Assembly (NCBI RefSeq): GCF_001905735.1
Contig: NZ_LISW01000009.1
Span: 470,666 to 534,665 of the forward strand
DNA length: 64,000 bases
Direction: 5' to 3'
Source: Streptomyces sp. CB01249
Lineage (GTDB): Bacteria > Actinomycetota > Actinomycetes > Streptomycetales > Streptomycetaceae
The first letter of the stretch is position 1. Every line of letters begins with the position of its first letter. Below the pieces are notes generated by a model, which was not told the origin of the DNA, did not search any database, and saw nothing but the letters and a program-made list of their open reading frames with translations. The position numbers and the translations under genes are program-made. This document shows positions 33,936-42,793 of the stretch, in pieces.

Positions 33936-36279
33936 CGTCCTCGCCGACGGGCTCCGCCTGCTGGGGCAGGACGGGGTCGAGCCGTTCCAGGAGGGCGGCG
34001 CGCTCCTCGGCGAAGACGGGGTCGGCCTGGTAGTCGGAGTGGCCGAGCACCGGCTCGGGCAGCGGGTGTTCGGGCGTCCGCCCGTAGACCAGCGGGTCCC
34101 TCAGGGGGCCCCGGTCGACCTCCGGGCCGGATTCCTCGCCGAGCCGGATCTCGCCGCCGATGGGATCGGTGGCCCGCCACAGATTGCGCCAGCAGTGCAC
34201 GGAGCGGTGCAGCCCGTGGAGTTGCCCGGCCCCGAAGTAGGCCGGGAACCAGCGGCCGTAGAGCCGTTCGATCGGCGATCCGTACGTGAGCAGGGCGACC
34301 CGGGAGCGGGTGCGGGCGGGCAGTTGCCAGACCGCGGAGGCCGCGAGGACGCTGCCCTGGGAGTGGCCGGAGATGACGAGCCGGCCCCGGGTGCGGCCGG
34401 TCCAGCCGGACATGCGGGAGGCCAGGTCGGGCACGGCGCGCTCCGCGTAGCAGGGCGGGGCGAAGGGGTGGGCGGCGCGCGGCCAGAACGTACCGACGTC
34501 CCAGAGGATGCCGATCGTGCGCCGGGCGGACGCGTCCCGGTAGGCCCGCCTGCCGCAGGCGACGAAGACGAGGAAGCCGAAGCCGATCAGCCAGGAGCCG
34601 GTGGACTGGGCCGCCTCGGCCACCGATTCGAGGAACGGGCCGCTGCCGTCCAGCGCGAGTCCGGGGACCTCGCCGGTGGCCCAGGACCCGGCGACCGCCC
34701 CCGCGCCCAGGAACAGGGTGGCGCCGGAGACGATCCCCACCACGCGGGGCGCCGCGTCGGTGAGCGCGGCCGTGGCCCGGATGCGGGCGATCCGCTTGGT
34801 CCGCGACGGATCGGGGAAGCGTTCGCCGTACTCCGCGTCGACCACGGGCTCCAGCCGCCGGGCCGCCAGCCAGGTCCGCAGGCCGAGGACGGCGCCCGGC
34901 ACCAGGAGCAGCGCGAGGAGGACGGGGATGACCGACGCCTGCCAGCTGAGCAGCACCGGCGGCCCCTCTATCAGCGCGCTGCGCCCCATGCCCGGGCTGC
35001 CGGGTCCGTCGAGCCAGTCGGCGACGCGCTGGGCGACGCCGCCGGTCATCACGCCGCCCAGCGCGCACGCGAGCATCGCGACGGCCGGTCCGCCGAGGCC
35101 GCGCAGGACGGTGCGGGGCTCCGGGCACCGCCGGTACAGGTAGAGGGAGATCGCTGCGAGGAGCACCACCAGGACGCCCTCGGTGACGCTGACCGCCCGG
35201 AACAGCGTGGTGTCGCCGGGGAGTCTCCCGGAGGAGGTCCAGCCGGGGCGCGACCAGGCGGCGTGGACGGCGGCGAGGACGAGGAGGGCCAGCGCGGCGC
35301 CGGGCAGCCAGGTGATGACCGCCCGGTCGAGCCGGTTGTCGAGGCGCCGTTCGCTGCGGCCCCGGCGGCAGACCACCCAGAGCACGACGACGAGCCCGAG
35401 GGCGAGGGCCCCCTCGATGAGCCGGCCCAGGAGCGGGGCCACCGGTCCGGTGACGGCGCGGTCGTGGCGGGCTGCGGCCTCCGAGACGGCCGCGGCGACG
35501 GTGAGGAAGCCGGCGGCGGTGTGGGCGGCGCGCAGCCGGGCGACGAGGCGGCGCCCGTACCAGAATCCGGGCCGTCCGAGCGCGGGGCGGACGGGTTCGG
35601 CGGCGGGGGCGGGGCCGTCGTCCCCCTCGATGTCGTCCGGCTCCGCCTCGGTCAGCGGGCGCTGGGACTCGTAGGCGCTCCAGGTGCGGTTGGACAGGAA
35701 CCAGAGCAGCCCGACGAGCGCGGCCGGGACCAGCGCGGCCAGGGCGAGGCGGCGGCCGGGCTGGGACCACCAGCCGCCCTGCTCGGCGGAGAGGAAGCCG
35801 AGCCAGGAGCGCTTCTCGGAGCAGGCGGCGACGCCCGCGCACTGCCAGGCGGTGAGGTCGAGGGCGACCTCGCAGGCGGCTGCGGTCAGCAGCACGGTGA
35901 GGCTGAGCGCGATGAGCCGCACGAGGACGCCGTACACCCGGATCGCGCGGGGGCGGCGCCGGGCGGTGGGGCGCATCCAGTGGGCGAGGTTGATCACCAT
36001 GAACGGGAGCAGCACCAGCCACAGCGCGCGGGAGCCGTTGCCGGAGGTGAGGTTGGACCAGCAGTACGCCTCGGCGATGGGCTTGTCGCGGTACCGCTCG
36101 GGGTGCTGTTCGGCGTCGACGTCGGCGGAGCGCCGGTAGATGGCCGCGGTGGTGTCGCCGGTGACCCGGACCGTGCGCGGGTCGGTCAGCATGTCCTGGG
36201 GGGTGGTCCCGCCCACCCCGTGGACCAGTAATTCCAGCGCGGGGCCGGGGCTGCGCGGGGCAGGGGTGGGAGGGGGCAC
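33895..36279 (-). CDS. Large membrane protein with split serine-hydrolase (lipase-like) features
   Basis: A 794-aa protein starting with ALELLVHGVGGTTPQDML, an oxyanion-loop-like HGVGG of alpha/beta hydrolases. Around eight membrane helices occupy the middle (about 75-560), and the C-terminal part contains the nucleophile elbow RLVISGHSQGSVLAASAVW with Ser640 and a later GHSDY that may offer the His. The hydrolase halves are thus separated by a membrane domain. GTG 36279 is chosen near the start of homology-like sequence; GTG 36324 with GGGGGAGA upstream is also possible. It is divergent from the DeoR gene. The substrate is unknown. Confidence 0.8.
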   Translation of the reverse strand: MPPPTPAPRSPGPALELLVHGVGGTTPQDMLTDPRTVRVTGDTTAAIYRRSADVDAEQHPERYRDKPIAEAYCWSNLTSGNGSRALWLVLLPFMVINLAHWMRPTARRRPRAIRVYGVLVRLIALSLTVLLTAAACEVALDLTAWQCAGVAACSEKRSWLGFLSAEQGGWWSQPGRRLALAALVPAALVGLLWFLSNRTWSAYESQRPLTEAEPDDIEGDDGPAPAAEPVRPALGRPGFWYGRRLVARLRAAHTAAGFLTVAAAVSEAAARHDRAVTGPVAPLLGRLIEGALALGLVVVLWVVCRRGRSERRLDNRLDRAVITWLPGAALALLVLAAVHAAWSRPGWTSSGRLPGDTTLFRAVSVTEGVLVVLLAAISLYLYRRCPEPRTVLRGLGGPAVAMLACALGGVMTGGVAQRVADWLDGPGSPGMGRSALIEGPPVLLSWQASVIPVLLALLLVPGAVLGLRTWLAARRLEPVVDAEYGERFPDPSRTKRIARIRATAALTDAAPRVVGIVSGATLFLGAGAVAGSWATGEVPGLALDGSGPFLESVAEAAQSTGSWLIGFGFLVFVACGRRAYRDASARRTIGILWDVGTFWPRAAHPFAPPCYAERAVPDLASRMSGWTGRTRGRLVISGHSQGSVLAASAVWQLPARTRSRVALLTYGSPIERLYGRWFPAYFGAGQLHGLHRSVHCWRNLWRATDPIGGEIRLGEESGPEVDRGPLRDPLVYGRTPEHPLPEPVLGHSDYQADPVFAEERAALLERLDPVLPQQAEPVGEDVRAVPGGPPDTAG

Positions 36280-36432
36280 GTGCGTCTCGCTCTCGCAGGG
36301 GGAAGGCGGCTGATGGCCGGTCACCGTTACTGACGAATCTCCCCCGGGCAGGGGTCCGCGACACCGGGCGTGGCAGGATGACTCCGTCGATACGGACTCC
36401 TGTACGGCCAGAGGGAAGGGCGAGGCCCGGCG

Positions 36433-37266
36433 TTGAGCGAGAATCAGAACCTGCTCGCGGAGCAGCGGCGCGCGCTGATCCTTGACGAGGTGCGCCGGCG
36501 CGGCGGGGTGCGGGTCAACGAGCTGACCCGGAAGCTGAACGTCTCGGACATGACCGTCCGCCGGGATCTGGACGCGCTGGCCCGGCAGGGCGTGATCGAG
36601 AAGGTGCACGGCGGTGCCGTGCCGGTGGTCGAGGCGAGCACCCACGAGCCCGGTTTCGAGGCGAAGTCGACCCTGGAGCTGACCGCCAAGGAGGACATCG
36701 CCCGGGCCGCCGCCGCGATGGCGGTGCCCGGCAGTGCGATCGCCCTGTCCGGGGGCACCACGACGTATGCGCTGGCCCAGCATCTGCTGGACGTGCCGGA
36801 CCTGACGGTCGTGACGAATTCGGTGCGGGTCGCGGACGTGTTCCACGCGGCGCAGCGGCCCGGCACTCCGGGCGGCCGTCCGGGGGCGGCGACGGTCGTG
36901 CTCACCGGCGGAGTGCGTACGCCCTCCGACTCGCTGGTCGGACCGGTCGCGGACCGGGCCATCGCGGCGCTCCACTTCGATGTGCTGTTCCTCGGGGTCC
37001 ACGGGATCTCGGTGGAGGCGGGGCTGTCCACGCCCAATCTGGCGGAGGCGGAGACGAACCGCCGGTTCGTGCAGTCGGCGCGCCGGGTGGTGGTGGTCGC
37101 CGACCACACCAAGTGGGGCACGGTCGGTCTCAGCTCGTTCGCCTCGCTGGACGAGGTGAGCACGTTCGTCACGGACGCGGGGCTTCCGGCGGGGGCCCGG
37201 GCGGAGATCGAGGAGTATCTGCCGGGGCTGCTGGTGGCGGGCGACGCCGGGCCCGCCGAGGGCTGA
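36433..37266 (+). CDS. DeoR/GlpR-family transcriptional regulator
   Basis: A 277-aa repressor. The N-terminal DeoR helix-turn-helix (about 10-65; VRVNELTRKLNVSDMTVRRD) is followed by the sugar-phosphate sensor domain with SGGTTTYALAQHL, LTGGVRTPSDSLVGP and VVVADHTKWGTVG. The start is a TTG. Members sense sugar phosphates and control carbohydrate operons, but no sugar operon is next to it. It is followed after 48 bases by the SRPBCC gene on the same strand. Confidence 0.9.
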   Translation: MSENQNLLAEQRRALILDEVRRRGGVRVNELTRKLNVSDMTVRRDLDALARQGVIEKVHGGAVPVVEASTHEPGFEAKSTLELTAKEDIARAAAAMAVPGSAIALSGGTTTYALAQHLLDVPDLTVVTNSVRVADVFHAAQRPGTPGGRPGAATVVLTGGVRTPSDSLVGPVADRAIAALHFDVLFLGVHGISVEAGLSTPNLAEAETNRRFVQSARRVVVVADHTKWGTVGLSSFASLDEVSTFVTDAGLPAGARAEIEEYLPGLLVAGDAGPAEG

Positions 37267-37314
37267 GCATTCCGCTCCGCTCGCGGCAGGGCGTTCACAC
37301 CCTAGGATCTCGGT

Positions 37315-37767
37315 GTGGCCGTGTTCCGGATCGAGCGTTTCACCTCCTTGCCCGCAGCCGAGTCCTGGCGCCGGGTGACGGACTGGGAGCGGCATGCCGC
37401 GCAGGTGCCGCTGACCGTGATCACGGTGCCGACGGGCCTGCCGACCCGGGTCGGGACGGTGTTCGTGGCGCGCACCGGCGTGGGTCCGCTGGCGTTCGAC
37501 GATCCGATGGAAGTGGTCCGCTGGTCGCCGCCGGCCGGGAGCCGGGCAGGGATGTGCCGGCTGGAGAAGCGCGGCCGGGTGGTACGGGGCCGCGCGTCGA
37601 TCGACGTGTATCCGAACCGGTCCGGCTCCCATGTGGTGTGGGTGGAGGAGATGAGCGTACGGCTGCTGCCGCGCTGGGCGGACCCGGTGCTGGCCGGTGC
37701 CGGGAAGCGGGTGTTCGGCCGGGTGCTCGACGCCATGCTGGACCGCCCGGCGGGCCGGTACGGCTGA
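37315..37767 (+). CDS. SRPBCC (START-like) family protein
   Basis: A 150-aa helix-grip-fold protein similar to the polyketide cyclase/dehydrase group: VFRIERFTSLPAAESWRRVTDWERHAAQVPLT is the first strand/helix region, and a long C-terminal helix (PVLAGAGKRVFGRVLDAML) closes the cavity. Such proteins bind hydrophobic ligands; the ligand is unknown here. GTG start. Convergent with the Cds1-like gene with four bases between stops. Confidence 0.8.
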   Translation: MAVFRIERFTSLPAAESWRRVTDWERHAAQVPLTVITVPTGLPTRVGTVFVARTGVGPLAFDDPMEVVRWSPPAGSRAGMCRLEKRGRVVRGRASIDVYPNRSGSHVVWVEEMSVRLLPRWADPVLAGAGKRVFGRVLDAMLDRPAGRYG

Positions 37768-37771
37768 GGTC

Positions 37772-38908
37772 TCACGCCTCCGGCCAGTCGCCGGTGGCCA
37801 GGAACCGGTCGATGGTCCGGGTGTACGGGGTGATGTCGAGGCCCTGCGCGGTCAGCCAGGAGTCCGAGTAGTACTTGTCGAGGTAGCGGTCGCCGGGGTC
37901 GCAGATCAGGGTGACGACGCTGCCCCGCTCGCCCCGGGCGACCATCTCGGCGATCAGCTTGAAGGCGCTCCACAGCCCGGTGCCGGTGGAGCCGCCCGCC
38001 TTGCGCCCGATGGCCCGTTCCAGGGCGCGCACGGCGGCGACGCTCGCCGCGTCGGGGACCTTCATCATCCGGTCGATGGCGCCGGGGACGAAGCTGGGCT
38101 CCATCCGGGGCCGGCCGATGCCCTCGATGCGGGAGCCGCAGTCGCTGGTGGCGTGCGGGTCGTGGTGGGTCCAGCCGTCGAAGAAGCAGGAGTTCTCCGG
38201 GTCGGGCACGCAGATCCGGGTGTCGTGCTGCATGTAGTGCACATAGCGCGCGATGGTCGCGGAGGTGCCGCCGGTGCCGGCGGTGGCGACGATCCAGGTG
38301 GGCTCGGGATAGCGTTCGAGCCGCAGCTGCTGGTAGACGGACTCCGCGATGTTGTTGTTGCCCCGCCAGTCGGTGGCCCGCTCCGCGTAGGTGAACTGGT
38401 CCATGTAGTGGCCGCCGGTCTCCGCGGCGAGCCGGGCCGATTCCTCGTACATCCGGCGCGAGTCGTCCACGAAGTGGCAGCGCCCGCCGTGGAATTCGAT
38501 GAGCCGGCACTTCTCGGGGCTGGTGGTGCGGGGCATGACCGCGATGAACGGCACGCCGATCAGTTTGGCGAAGTACGCCTCCGAGACGGCGGTCGAGCCG
38601 CTGGACGCCTCGATGACCGGTTTGCCCGGCCTGATCCAGCCGTTGCAGAGCCCGTAGAGGAAGAGCGAACGCGCGAGCCGGTGCTTCAGGCTGCCGGTGG
38701 GGTGGGTCGACTCGTCCTTGAGGTAGAGGTCGATGCCCCAGCTCTCCGGCAGCGGGAAGAGCAGCAGATGGGTGTCGGCGGAGCGGTTGGCGTCGGCCTG
38801 GACCTTGCGGACGGCCTCCTTGAGCCAGGCGCGGTAGGCCGGGTCGGAGCGGTCGACGTCGACGGTCGGCGCGGCTGCGCCGCCGTGTCCGTGCTCGGTG
38901 GTGTCCAT
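37772..38908 (-). CDS. PLP-dependent cysteine synthase/desulfhydrase family enzyme (Cds1-like)
   Basis: A 378-aa fold-type II PLP enzyme. The PLP lysine lies in HPTGSLKHRLARSL (near 67), the phosphate-binding ASSGSTAVSEAYFAK follows, and the glycine loop is ATAGTGGTSATIARY. The insertion with DPENSCFFDGW is typical of the Cds1 group, whose Mycobacterium tuberculosis member (Rv3684) is an L-cysteine desulfhydrase producing sulfide and pyruvate. The family is usually annotated loosely as cysteine synthase. ATG 38908 follows GAGGAGAAG. It is transcribed alone. Confidence 0.85.
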   Translation of the reverse strand: MDTTEHGHGGAAAPTVDVDRSDPAYRAWLKEAVRKVQADANRSADTHLLLFPLPESWGIDLYLKDESTHPTGSLKHRLARSLFLYGLCNGWIRPGKPVIEASSGSTAVSEAYFAKLIGVPFIAVMPRTTSPEKCRLIEFHGGRCHFVDDSRRMYEESARLAAETGGHYMDQFTYAERATDWRGNNNIAESVYQQLRLERYPEPTWIVATAGTGGTSATIARYVHYMQHDTRICVPDPENSCFFDGWTHHDPHATSDCGSRIEGIGRPRMEPSFVPGAIDRMMKVPDAASVAAVRALERAIGRKAGGSTGTGLWSAFKLIAEMVARGERGSVVTLICDPGDRYLDKYYSDSWLTAQGLDITPYTRTIDRFLATGDWPEA

Positions 38909-39135
38909 CTGCGCGCTTCTCCTCGTACGACCGGTCTCGGCGGGGCCCACGATATGCCCCCCACCTGCACAAACGTTGACTTTGATGGTCCATAGCAGTG
39001 CCTTGGTGTCGCGGCCGGGCCGCTGTGCTCCCGCACGGCCCGAATGCGCCGTTTACGTACCGTCCCGCTCTGGTGCACACGCCCCGGGATGGGCACACTT
39101 CGTCTCAGAGGCATGACGAAGGGGGCGAAGGGGCC

Positions 39136-39477
39136 ATGTCGGAAACGGAGTTCGGGGTAACGGGCGTGACGGAGTTCAGCGCGACCGGGGTGCGCATCGA
39201 CCGGTGGGCGCGCTCGGTCACCAGGGCGGGGCAGGTGACCGTGAAGGACGGGCGGGTGGCCCTCCTGACGAGTTACGGGCGGGAGATCGACAGCGCGCCG
39301 GTGGGCACGGTGAGCGCGGGCAGACCGTGGTTCGCGGGGTCGGACGCCACGGTGGCGCGGGTCAACGGGACGCGGTACCGGCTGACGATGCGGCGGCCGG
39401 ACGGCAAACCCGGTGACACGGCGCCCTCGCACCGGTTCCTGGAGGCGCTGTACAGCGCGGGAGGGCGTCGCTCCTGA
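39136..39477 (+). CDS. Small conserved-looking hypothetical protein
   Basis: A 113-aa protein with no recognised domain, beta-rich and basic: VRIDRWARSVTRAGQVTVKD, TSYGREIDSAPVGT and a C-terminal helix (SHRFLEALYSAG). No membrane helix or signal. ATG 39136 has GGGGGCGAAGGGG just upstream; ATG 39112 is an in-frame alternative. The pattern resembles PH-like beta sheets, but this is weak. Confidence 0.6.
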   Translation: MSETEFGVTGVTEFSATGVRIDRWARSVTRAGQVTVKDGRVALLTSYGREIDSAPVGTVSAGRPWFAGSDATVARVNGTRYRLTMRRPDGKPGDTAPSHRFLEALYSAGGRRS

Positions 39478-39663
39478 GACCGGTGGGGCGCGGGACACCG
39501 CGAGTTGCGGAGCCGTATGCCCTGAGCGACATTGGAGTCACGTCACTCATGGTGTACCGGCGGTGACACTGTGATCCAGGCCGCCGGCCCGGACTCAGCA
39601 GCGAGCCATGTGCTGGATCCGTTCCTTCGTCTTCTTCCGGACCTATTTCGGGGAGTCGCAGCC

Positions 39664-40182
39664 GTGATCAGCGAGCCAAGCAGGCACTGCACGGTGGAGC
39701 TCCAGGCCCTGCCGTCGCGGATCGGTCAGGTCCGCAGAATCATTTCGGCGCAACTGCGCTACTGGCATCTCGATTCTCTGATCGACCAGACAGCGCTGGG
39801 CGTCACCGAGCTCCTCACCAACGTCCACCGGCACGCACAGCCGGACAAGTCATGCACCGTCGAGATCGAGCTGCTGCTCGAACGGCTCACGGTGTCCGTC
39901 CACGACCACGATCCACGGCTGCCGACCGTGCGGGAGGCCGACGACTCCAGCACGTCGGGGCGCGGGCTGGCGCTGATCGCCGCGGTCAGCGAGAGCTGGG
40001 GCGTGCGCCCCCGGGGCGGCGCGGGGAAGGTCGTGTGGTTCACGCTTCCCGCACCGGCACCGCTCACCCCGCCGTCGCACGTGGTGTACGGGGCGACCAC
40101 CGACGGGCCGTTCGACCTGAGCGTCCTGAAGCACCTGGAGGGCTCACCGCCCTCGGCGTCGCGATCGGCCGTGGTGGGCTGA
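39664..40182 (+). CDS. RsbW-like anti-sigma/ATP-binding protein (HATPase_c)
   Basis: A 172-aa GHKL ATPase domain of the kind abundant in Streptomyces. ATP-binding elements are LGVTELLTNVHRHA (N box, about 48-61), VHDHDPRLP (G1) and STSGRGLALIAAVSESWG (G2). Such proteins act as anti-sigma kinases or partners of PP2C phosphatases. GTG 39664 with GGGGAGTCG upstream is preferred over upstream in-frame starts because the family begins ISEPSRHCTVELQALP-like. No sigma factor or antagonist is adjacent. It ends at a strong hairpin. Confidence 0.86.
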   Translation: MISEPSRHCTVELQALPSRIGQVRRIISAQLRYWHLDSLIDQTALGVTELLTNVHRHAQPDKSCTVEIELLLERLTVSVHDHDPRLPTVREADDSSTSGRGLALIAAVSESWGVRPRGGAGKVVWFTLPAPAPLTPPSHVVYGATTDGPFDLSVLKHLEGSPPSASRSAVVG

Positions 40183-40188
40183 CACGAC

Positions 40189-40226
40189 GTGAACGGGGCA
40201 TCCCCTGCCGGGGGTGCCCCGTTCAC
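40189..40226 (+). terminator. Strong hairpin after the anti-sigma-like gene
   Basis: GTGAACGGGGCATCCCC pairs with GGGGGTGCCCCGTTCAC around TGCC, 17 pairs with one G-U-type exception, beginning six bases after the stop at 40182. Confidence 0.8.
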
Positions 40227-40255
40227 GCATGCGTGGCGAAACGTTTCCGCATTCT

Positions 40256-40276
40256 GTACCTACTAGTATGTACACT
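40256..40276 (+). promoter_or_regulatory. Probable autoregulatory operator over the TetR promoter
   Basis: GTACCTACTAGTATGTAC (40256-40273) is an imperfect palindrome matching at 16 of 18 positions. It overlaps TACACT (40271-40276), a -10-like box six bases before the ATG at 40283. The arrangement suggests a leaderless, self-repressed TetR operon. Confidence 0.6.
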
Positions 40277-40282
40277 GTCCGC

Positions 40283-40843
40283 ATGAGCACTCCGGACCGT
40301 CTGATCGAAGCCACCCGGGAGCTCCTGTGGGAGCGCGGCTACGTGGGCATGAGCCCCAAGGCCATCCAGCAGAACGCGGGGGTGGGCCAGGGCAGCATGT
40401 ACCACCACTTCACCGGCAAACCGGATCTGGCCCTCACCGCCATCCGCCGCACGGCCGACGAACTGCGCGAGACCGCCGAGCGGGTGCTCGACGCGCCCGG
40501 AACGTCGTACGAGCGGATCGCGGCCTATCTGCTGCGCGAGCGCGATGTGCTGCGCGGCTGTCCGGTGGGGCGGCTGACCATGGACCCGGACATCGTCGCG
40601 AACGACGAGCTGCGGGAGCCGGTGGACGAGACCATCGCCTGGCTGCGCGGCAGGCTCGCCGGCATCGTCCGCGAGGGCGTCGACCGGGGCGAGTTCGCCC
40701 CCGGCGTGGTGCCCGAGGACATCGCCGCCTCGATCGTCGCGACGGTGCAGGGCGGCTATGTGCTGGCCCGCGCCTCGGGTTCGACGGACGCCTTCGACGC
40801 GGGCGTACGGGGACTGCTCAGCCTTCTCGCCCCGCCCGCCTGA
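40283..40843 (+). CDS. TetR-family regulator of a four-gene operon
   Basis: A 186-aa repressor with helix-turn-helix SPKAIQQNAGVGQGSMYHHF (about 25-44), very like the group controlling cupin or oxidoreductase genes, and a C-terminal domain containing RGCPVGRLTMDPDI. ATG 40283 gives the standard N-terminus; there is no ribosome site, in agreement with a leaderless transcript. It is followed after 29 bases by the cupin gene, so it appears to head the operon. Confidence 0.88.
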   Translation: MSTPDRLIEATRELLWERGYVGMSPKAIQQNAGVGQGSMYHHFTGKPDLALTAIRRTADELRETAERVLDAPGTSYERIAAYLLRERDVLRGCPVGRLTMDPDIVANDELREPVDETIAWLRGRLAGIVREGVDRGEFAPGVVPEDIAASIVATVQGGYVLARASGSTDAFDAGVRGLLSLLAPPA

Positions 40844-40872
40844 CCCATCGACCCCTTCAGGAGCAGCCGCAC

Positions 40873-41271
40873 ATGCACATCACCAGGAACCGCCCCGACA
40901 CCGGACAGGGTCCCTCCGCACACTTCAACGGCACGGTGTGGCTCGATGAGATCGCCGCCCCCGAACCGCCGTCCCGACTGCGGATGTTCAGCGTCCACTT
41001 CGCCCCGGGCGGCCACACCTCGTGGCACACCCACCCGCACGGCCAGGTCCTGCACGTCACCGAGGGCGAGGGCCTGGTGCAGCGCAGGGGCGGCCCGGTC
41101 GAGACGATCCGGGCCGGGGACACCGTGTGGATCGAGCCGGACGAATGGCACTGGCACGGGGCGTCGCCGCGCACGTTCATGACCCATCTCGCGGTGGTCG
41201 AGGCCGCCGAGGACGGCAGCACCATCCACTGGCACACCGACGCACACGTCGCCGACTACCCGGCGACCTGA
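40873..41271 (+). CDS. Cupin-domain protein
   Basis: A 132-aa single-domain cupin. Motif 1 is GGHTSWHTHPHGQVLHVTEG with two His ligands, and motif 2 is GDTVWIEPDEWHWHGASP with the third His. It likely binds a metal and may be an isomerase, dioxygenase or a carbohydrate-modifying enzyme; the exact activity is unknown. Similar proteins are often neighbours of DUF4865 and TetR genes. AGGAG lies upstream of the ATG. Confidence 0.87.
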   Translation: MHITRNRPDTGQGPSAHFNGTVWLDEIAAPEPPSRLRMFSVHFAPGGHTSWHTHPHGQVLHVTEGEGLVQRRGGPVETIRAGDTVWIEPDEWHWHGASPRTFMTHLAVVEAAEDGSTIHWHTDAHVADYPAT

Positions 41272-41282
41272 GGAGCCCTCCG

Positions 41283-41864
41283 ATGCATGCCATGCAGTAC
41301 GAGATCACCCTGCCCGCCGATTACGACATGGGCGTCATCCGCCACCGGGTGGCGACCCGGGGCCATCTCCTGGACGACTTCCCGGGGCTCGGGCTCAAGG
41401 CGTATCTGATGCGGGAGCGGGGCGAGGACTCCCCGGTCAACCAGTACGCGCCGTTCTACCTGTGGACCCGGCCCGAGGGCATGAACTCCTTCCTCTGGGG
41501 CCCCGGATTCCAGGGCATCGTCCAGGACTTCGGCCGCCCCGTGGTCCAGCACTGGACCGGGCTCGCCTACGAGGAGGGGCCCGCGTCGTCCGCACTCCCC
41601 CGGTCGGCGACCCGCCACCGCTCGCCCGTGCCGCCGTCGGTCTCCCCCGCGGACGCGGTGGAAGCCGCGCTGGAGGAGAGCCGCAGGCTCGCGAAGGCGC
41701 CGGGCGCCGTCGCCTCGGCGCTCGCGGCCGATCCCCGCCACTGGGAGCTCCTGCACTTCACGCTCTGGGACCACGACGCCCCGGCCGCGCCCGGCGAGCG
41801 CTACCAGGTGCTCCACCTCAGCCGCCCCGAGCAGGACCACATCACGAGGGGACGCCAGTGGTAG
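41283..41864 (+). CDS. DUF4865-like protein
   Basis: A 193-aa protein with MQYEITLPADYDMGVIRHRV at the N-terminus, a conserved PFYLWTRPEGMNSFLWG block near 60 and a C-terminal WELLHFTLWDHDA. I recognise it as the DUF4865 family, whose fold is ferredoxin-like in appearance and function unknown. It starts 11 bases after the cupin stop and overlaps the next gene by seven bases, showing that the operon is tightly coupled. Confidence 0.8.
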   Translation: MHAMQYEITLPADYDMGVIRHRVATRGHLLDDFPGLGLKAYLMRERGEDSPVNQYAPFYLWTRPEGMNSFLWGPGFQGIVQDFGRPVVQHWTGLAYEEGPASSALPRSATRHRSPVPPSVSPADAVEAALEESRRLAKAPGAVASALAADPRHWELLHFTLWDHDAPAAPGERYQVLHLSRPEQDHITRGRQW

Positions 41865-42778
41865 CCGCCGTCCGTACCGTCCTCGGGGACATCGCCCCCG
41901 GGGAGCTGGGGGTCTGCGACGCCCACGACCACCTCTTCCTGCGCAGCCCGATGCTGCCGGGCCAGGAGCTGGACGACCCGGAGTCGGCGGCCGGACGGCT
42001 CCGCGCCTTCCACGCGCTGGGCGGCCGGACCGTGGTGCAGTGGACGCCGCACGGCATGGGGCGCGGGGCCGGTGCGCTGGCCGCGCTGTCCCGGGCGACG
42101 GGCACGCACGTGGTCGCCGCGACCGGGCTGCACCAGGCGGCGCACTACCCGCCGGAACTGCTGGACCGGATCAGGGACGACCTCGCCGCGCTGTTCGTCG
42201 CGGAGCTGACCGAGGGCATCGGCACCACCGGGGTCCGGGCGGGCCTGATCAAGGTGGCGGGGGCCTTCCACACGCTCGACGCGCACGCCCGGCTCACCAT
42301 GACCGCGGCGGCCGGGGCCCATCACCGCACGGGCACGCCGATCGCCGTCCACCTGGAGCTGGGCACGGCCGCGCTCGACGTCCTGGACCTGCTGTGCGGG
42401 GAGTTGGGCGTCCCGCCGCACCGGGTGATCCTCGGCCACCTCGGCCGCTCCCCGGACGGGGCGGTGCAGCGGGAGGCGGCGCGGGCGGGAGCCTTCCTGG
42501 CGTTCGACGGGCCGTCGCGGGCCAACCACGCGACGGACTGGCGGCTTCCGGAGGAGCTGGCGGAGCTGGCAGGTGCGGGGTTCACCGGGCAGTTGCTGCT
42601 GGGCGGTGACACGACGGTGCCGGAGACCCCCGGCATGCCGTTCCTGCTCCGGCGGCTGCGGCCCCGGCTCGAAGAGGTGCTGGGCGCCGAGGCGATGGAG
42701 ACGGTGCTGGTGGCGAATCCGGCGCGGGCGTTCGCGTTCGAGGCCCCGGTGGTGGGCGGGTTCCCGCCGGGCCCCTGA
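41858..42778 (+). CDS. Phosphotriesterase-family amidohydrolase
   Basis: A 306-aa TIM-barrel metal hydrolase. Ligands fit the phosphotriesterase/lactonase family: CDAHDHLF (HxH), GLIKVAG with the bridging carbamylated Lys, VHLELG and LGHLGRSPD His residues, and LGGDTTVP Asp near the end. The family hydrolyses lactones or phosphoesters; the true substrate is not evident. The GTG start overlaps the DUF4865 stop. The gene ends the operon at a hairpin terminator. Confidence 0.87.
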   Translation: MVAAVRTVLGDIAPGELGVCDAHDHLFLRSPMLPGQELDDPESAAGRLRAFHALGGRTVVQWTPHGMGRGAGALAALSRATGTHVVAATGLHQAAHYPPELLDRIRDDLAALFVAELTEGIGTTGVRAGLIKVAGAFHTLDAHARLTMTAAAGAHHRTGTPIAVHLELGTAALDVLDLLCGELGVPPHRVILGHLGRSPDGAVQREAARAGAFLAFDGPSRANHATDWRLPEELAELAGAGFTGQLLLGGDTTVPETPGMPFLLRRLRPRLEEVLGAEAMETVLVANPARAFAFEAPVVGGFPPGP

Positions 42779-42787
42779 GCCCGGCGG
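42764..42787. terminator. Bidirectional hairpin between convergent PTE-like and ROK genes
   Basis: CCGCCGGGC and GCCCGGCGG form a 9-bp stem around CCCTGA, which includes the stop codon of the plus-strand gene. Only 15 bases separate the two stops. Confidence 0.65.
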
Positions 42788-42793
42788 AAGCCC

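Noticed and set aside
33895..37632. Apparent 1245-aa protein including the region upstream of the hydrolase-like membrane protein
   Set aside because: The upstream part is antisense to the DeoR gene; the hydrolase features begin near 36279.
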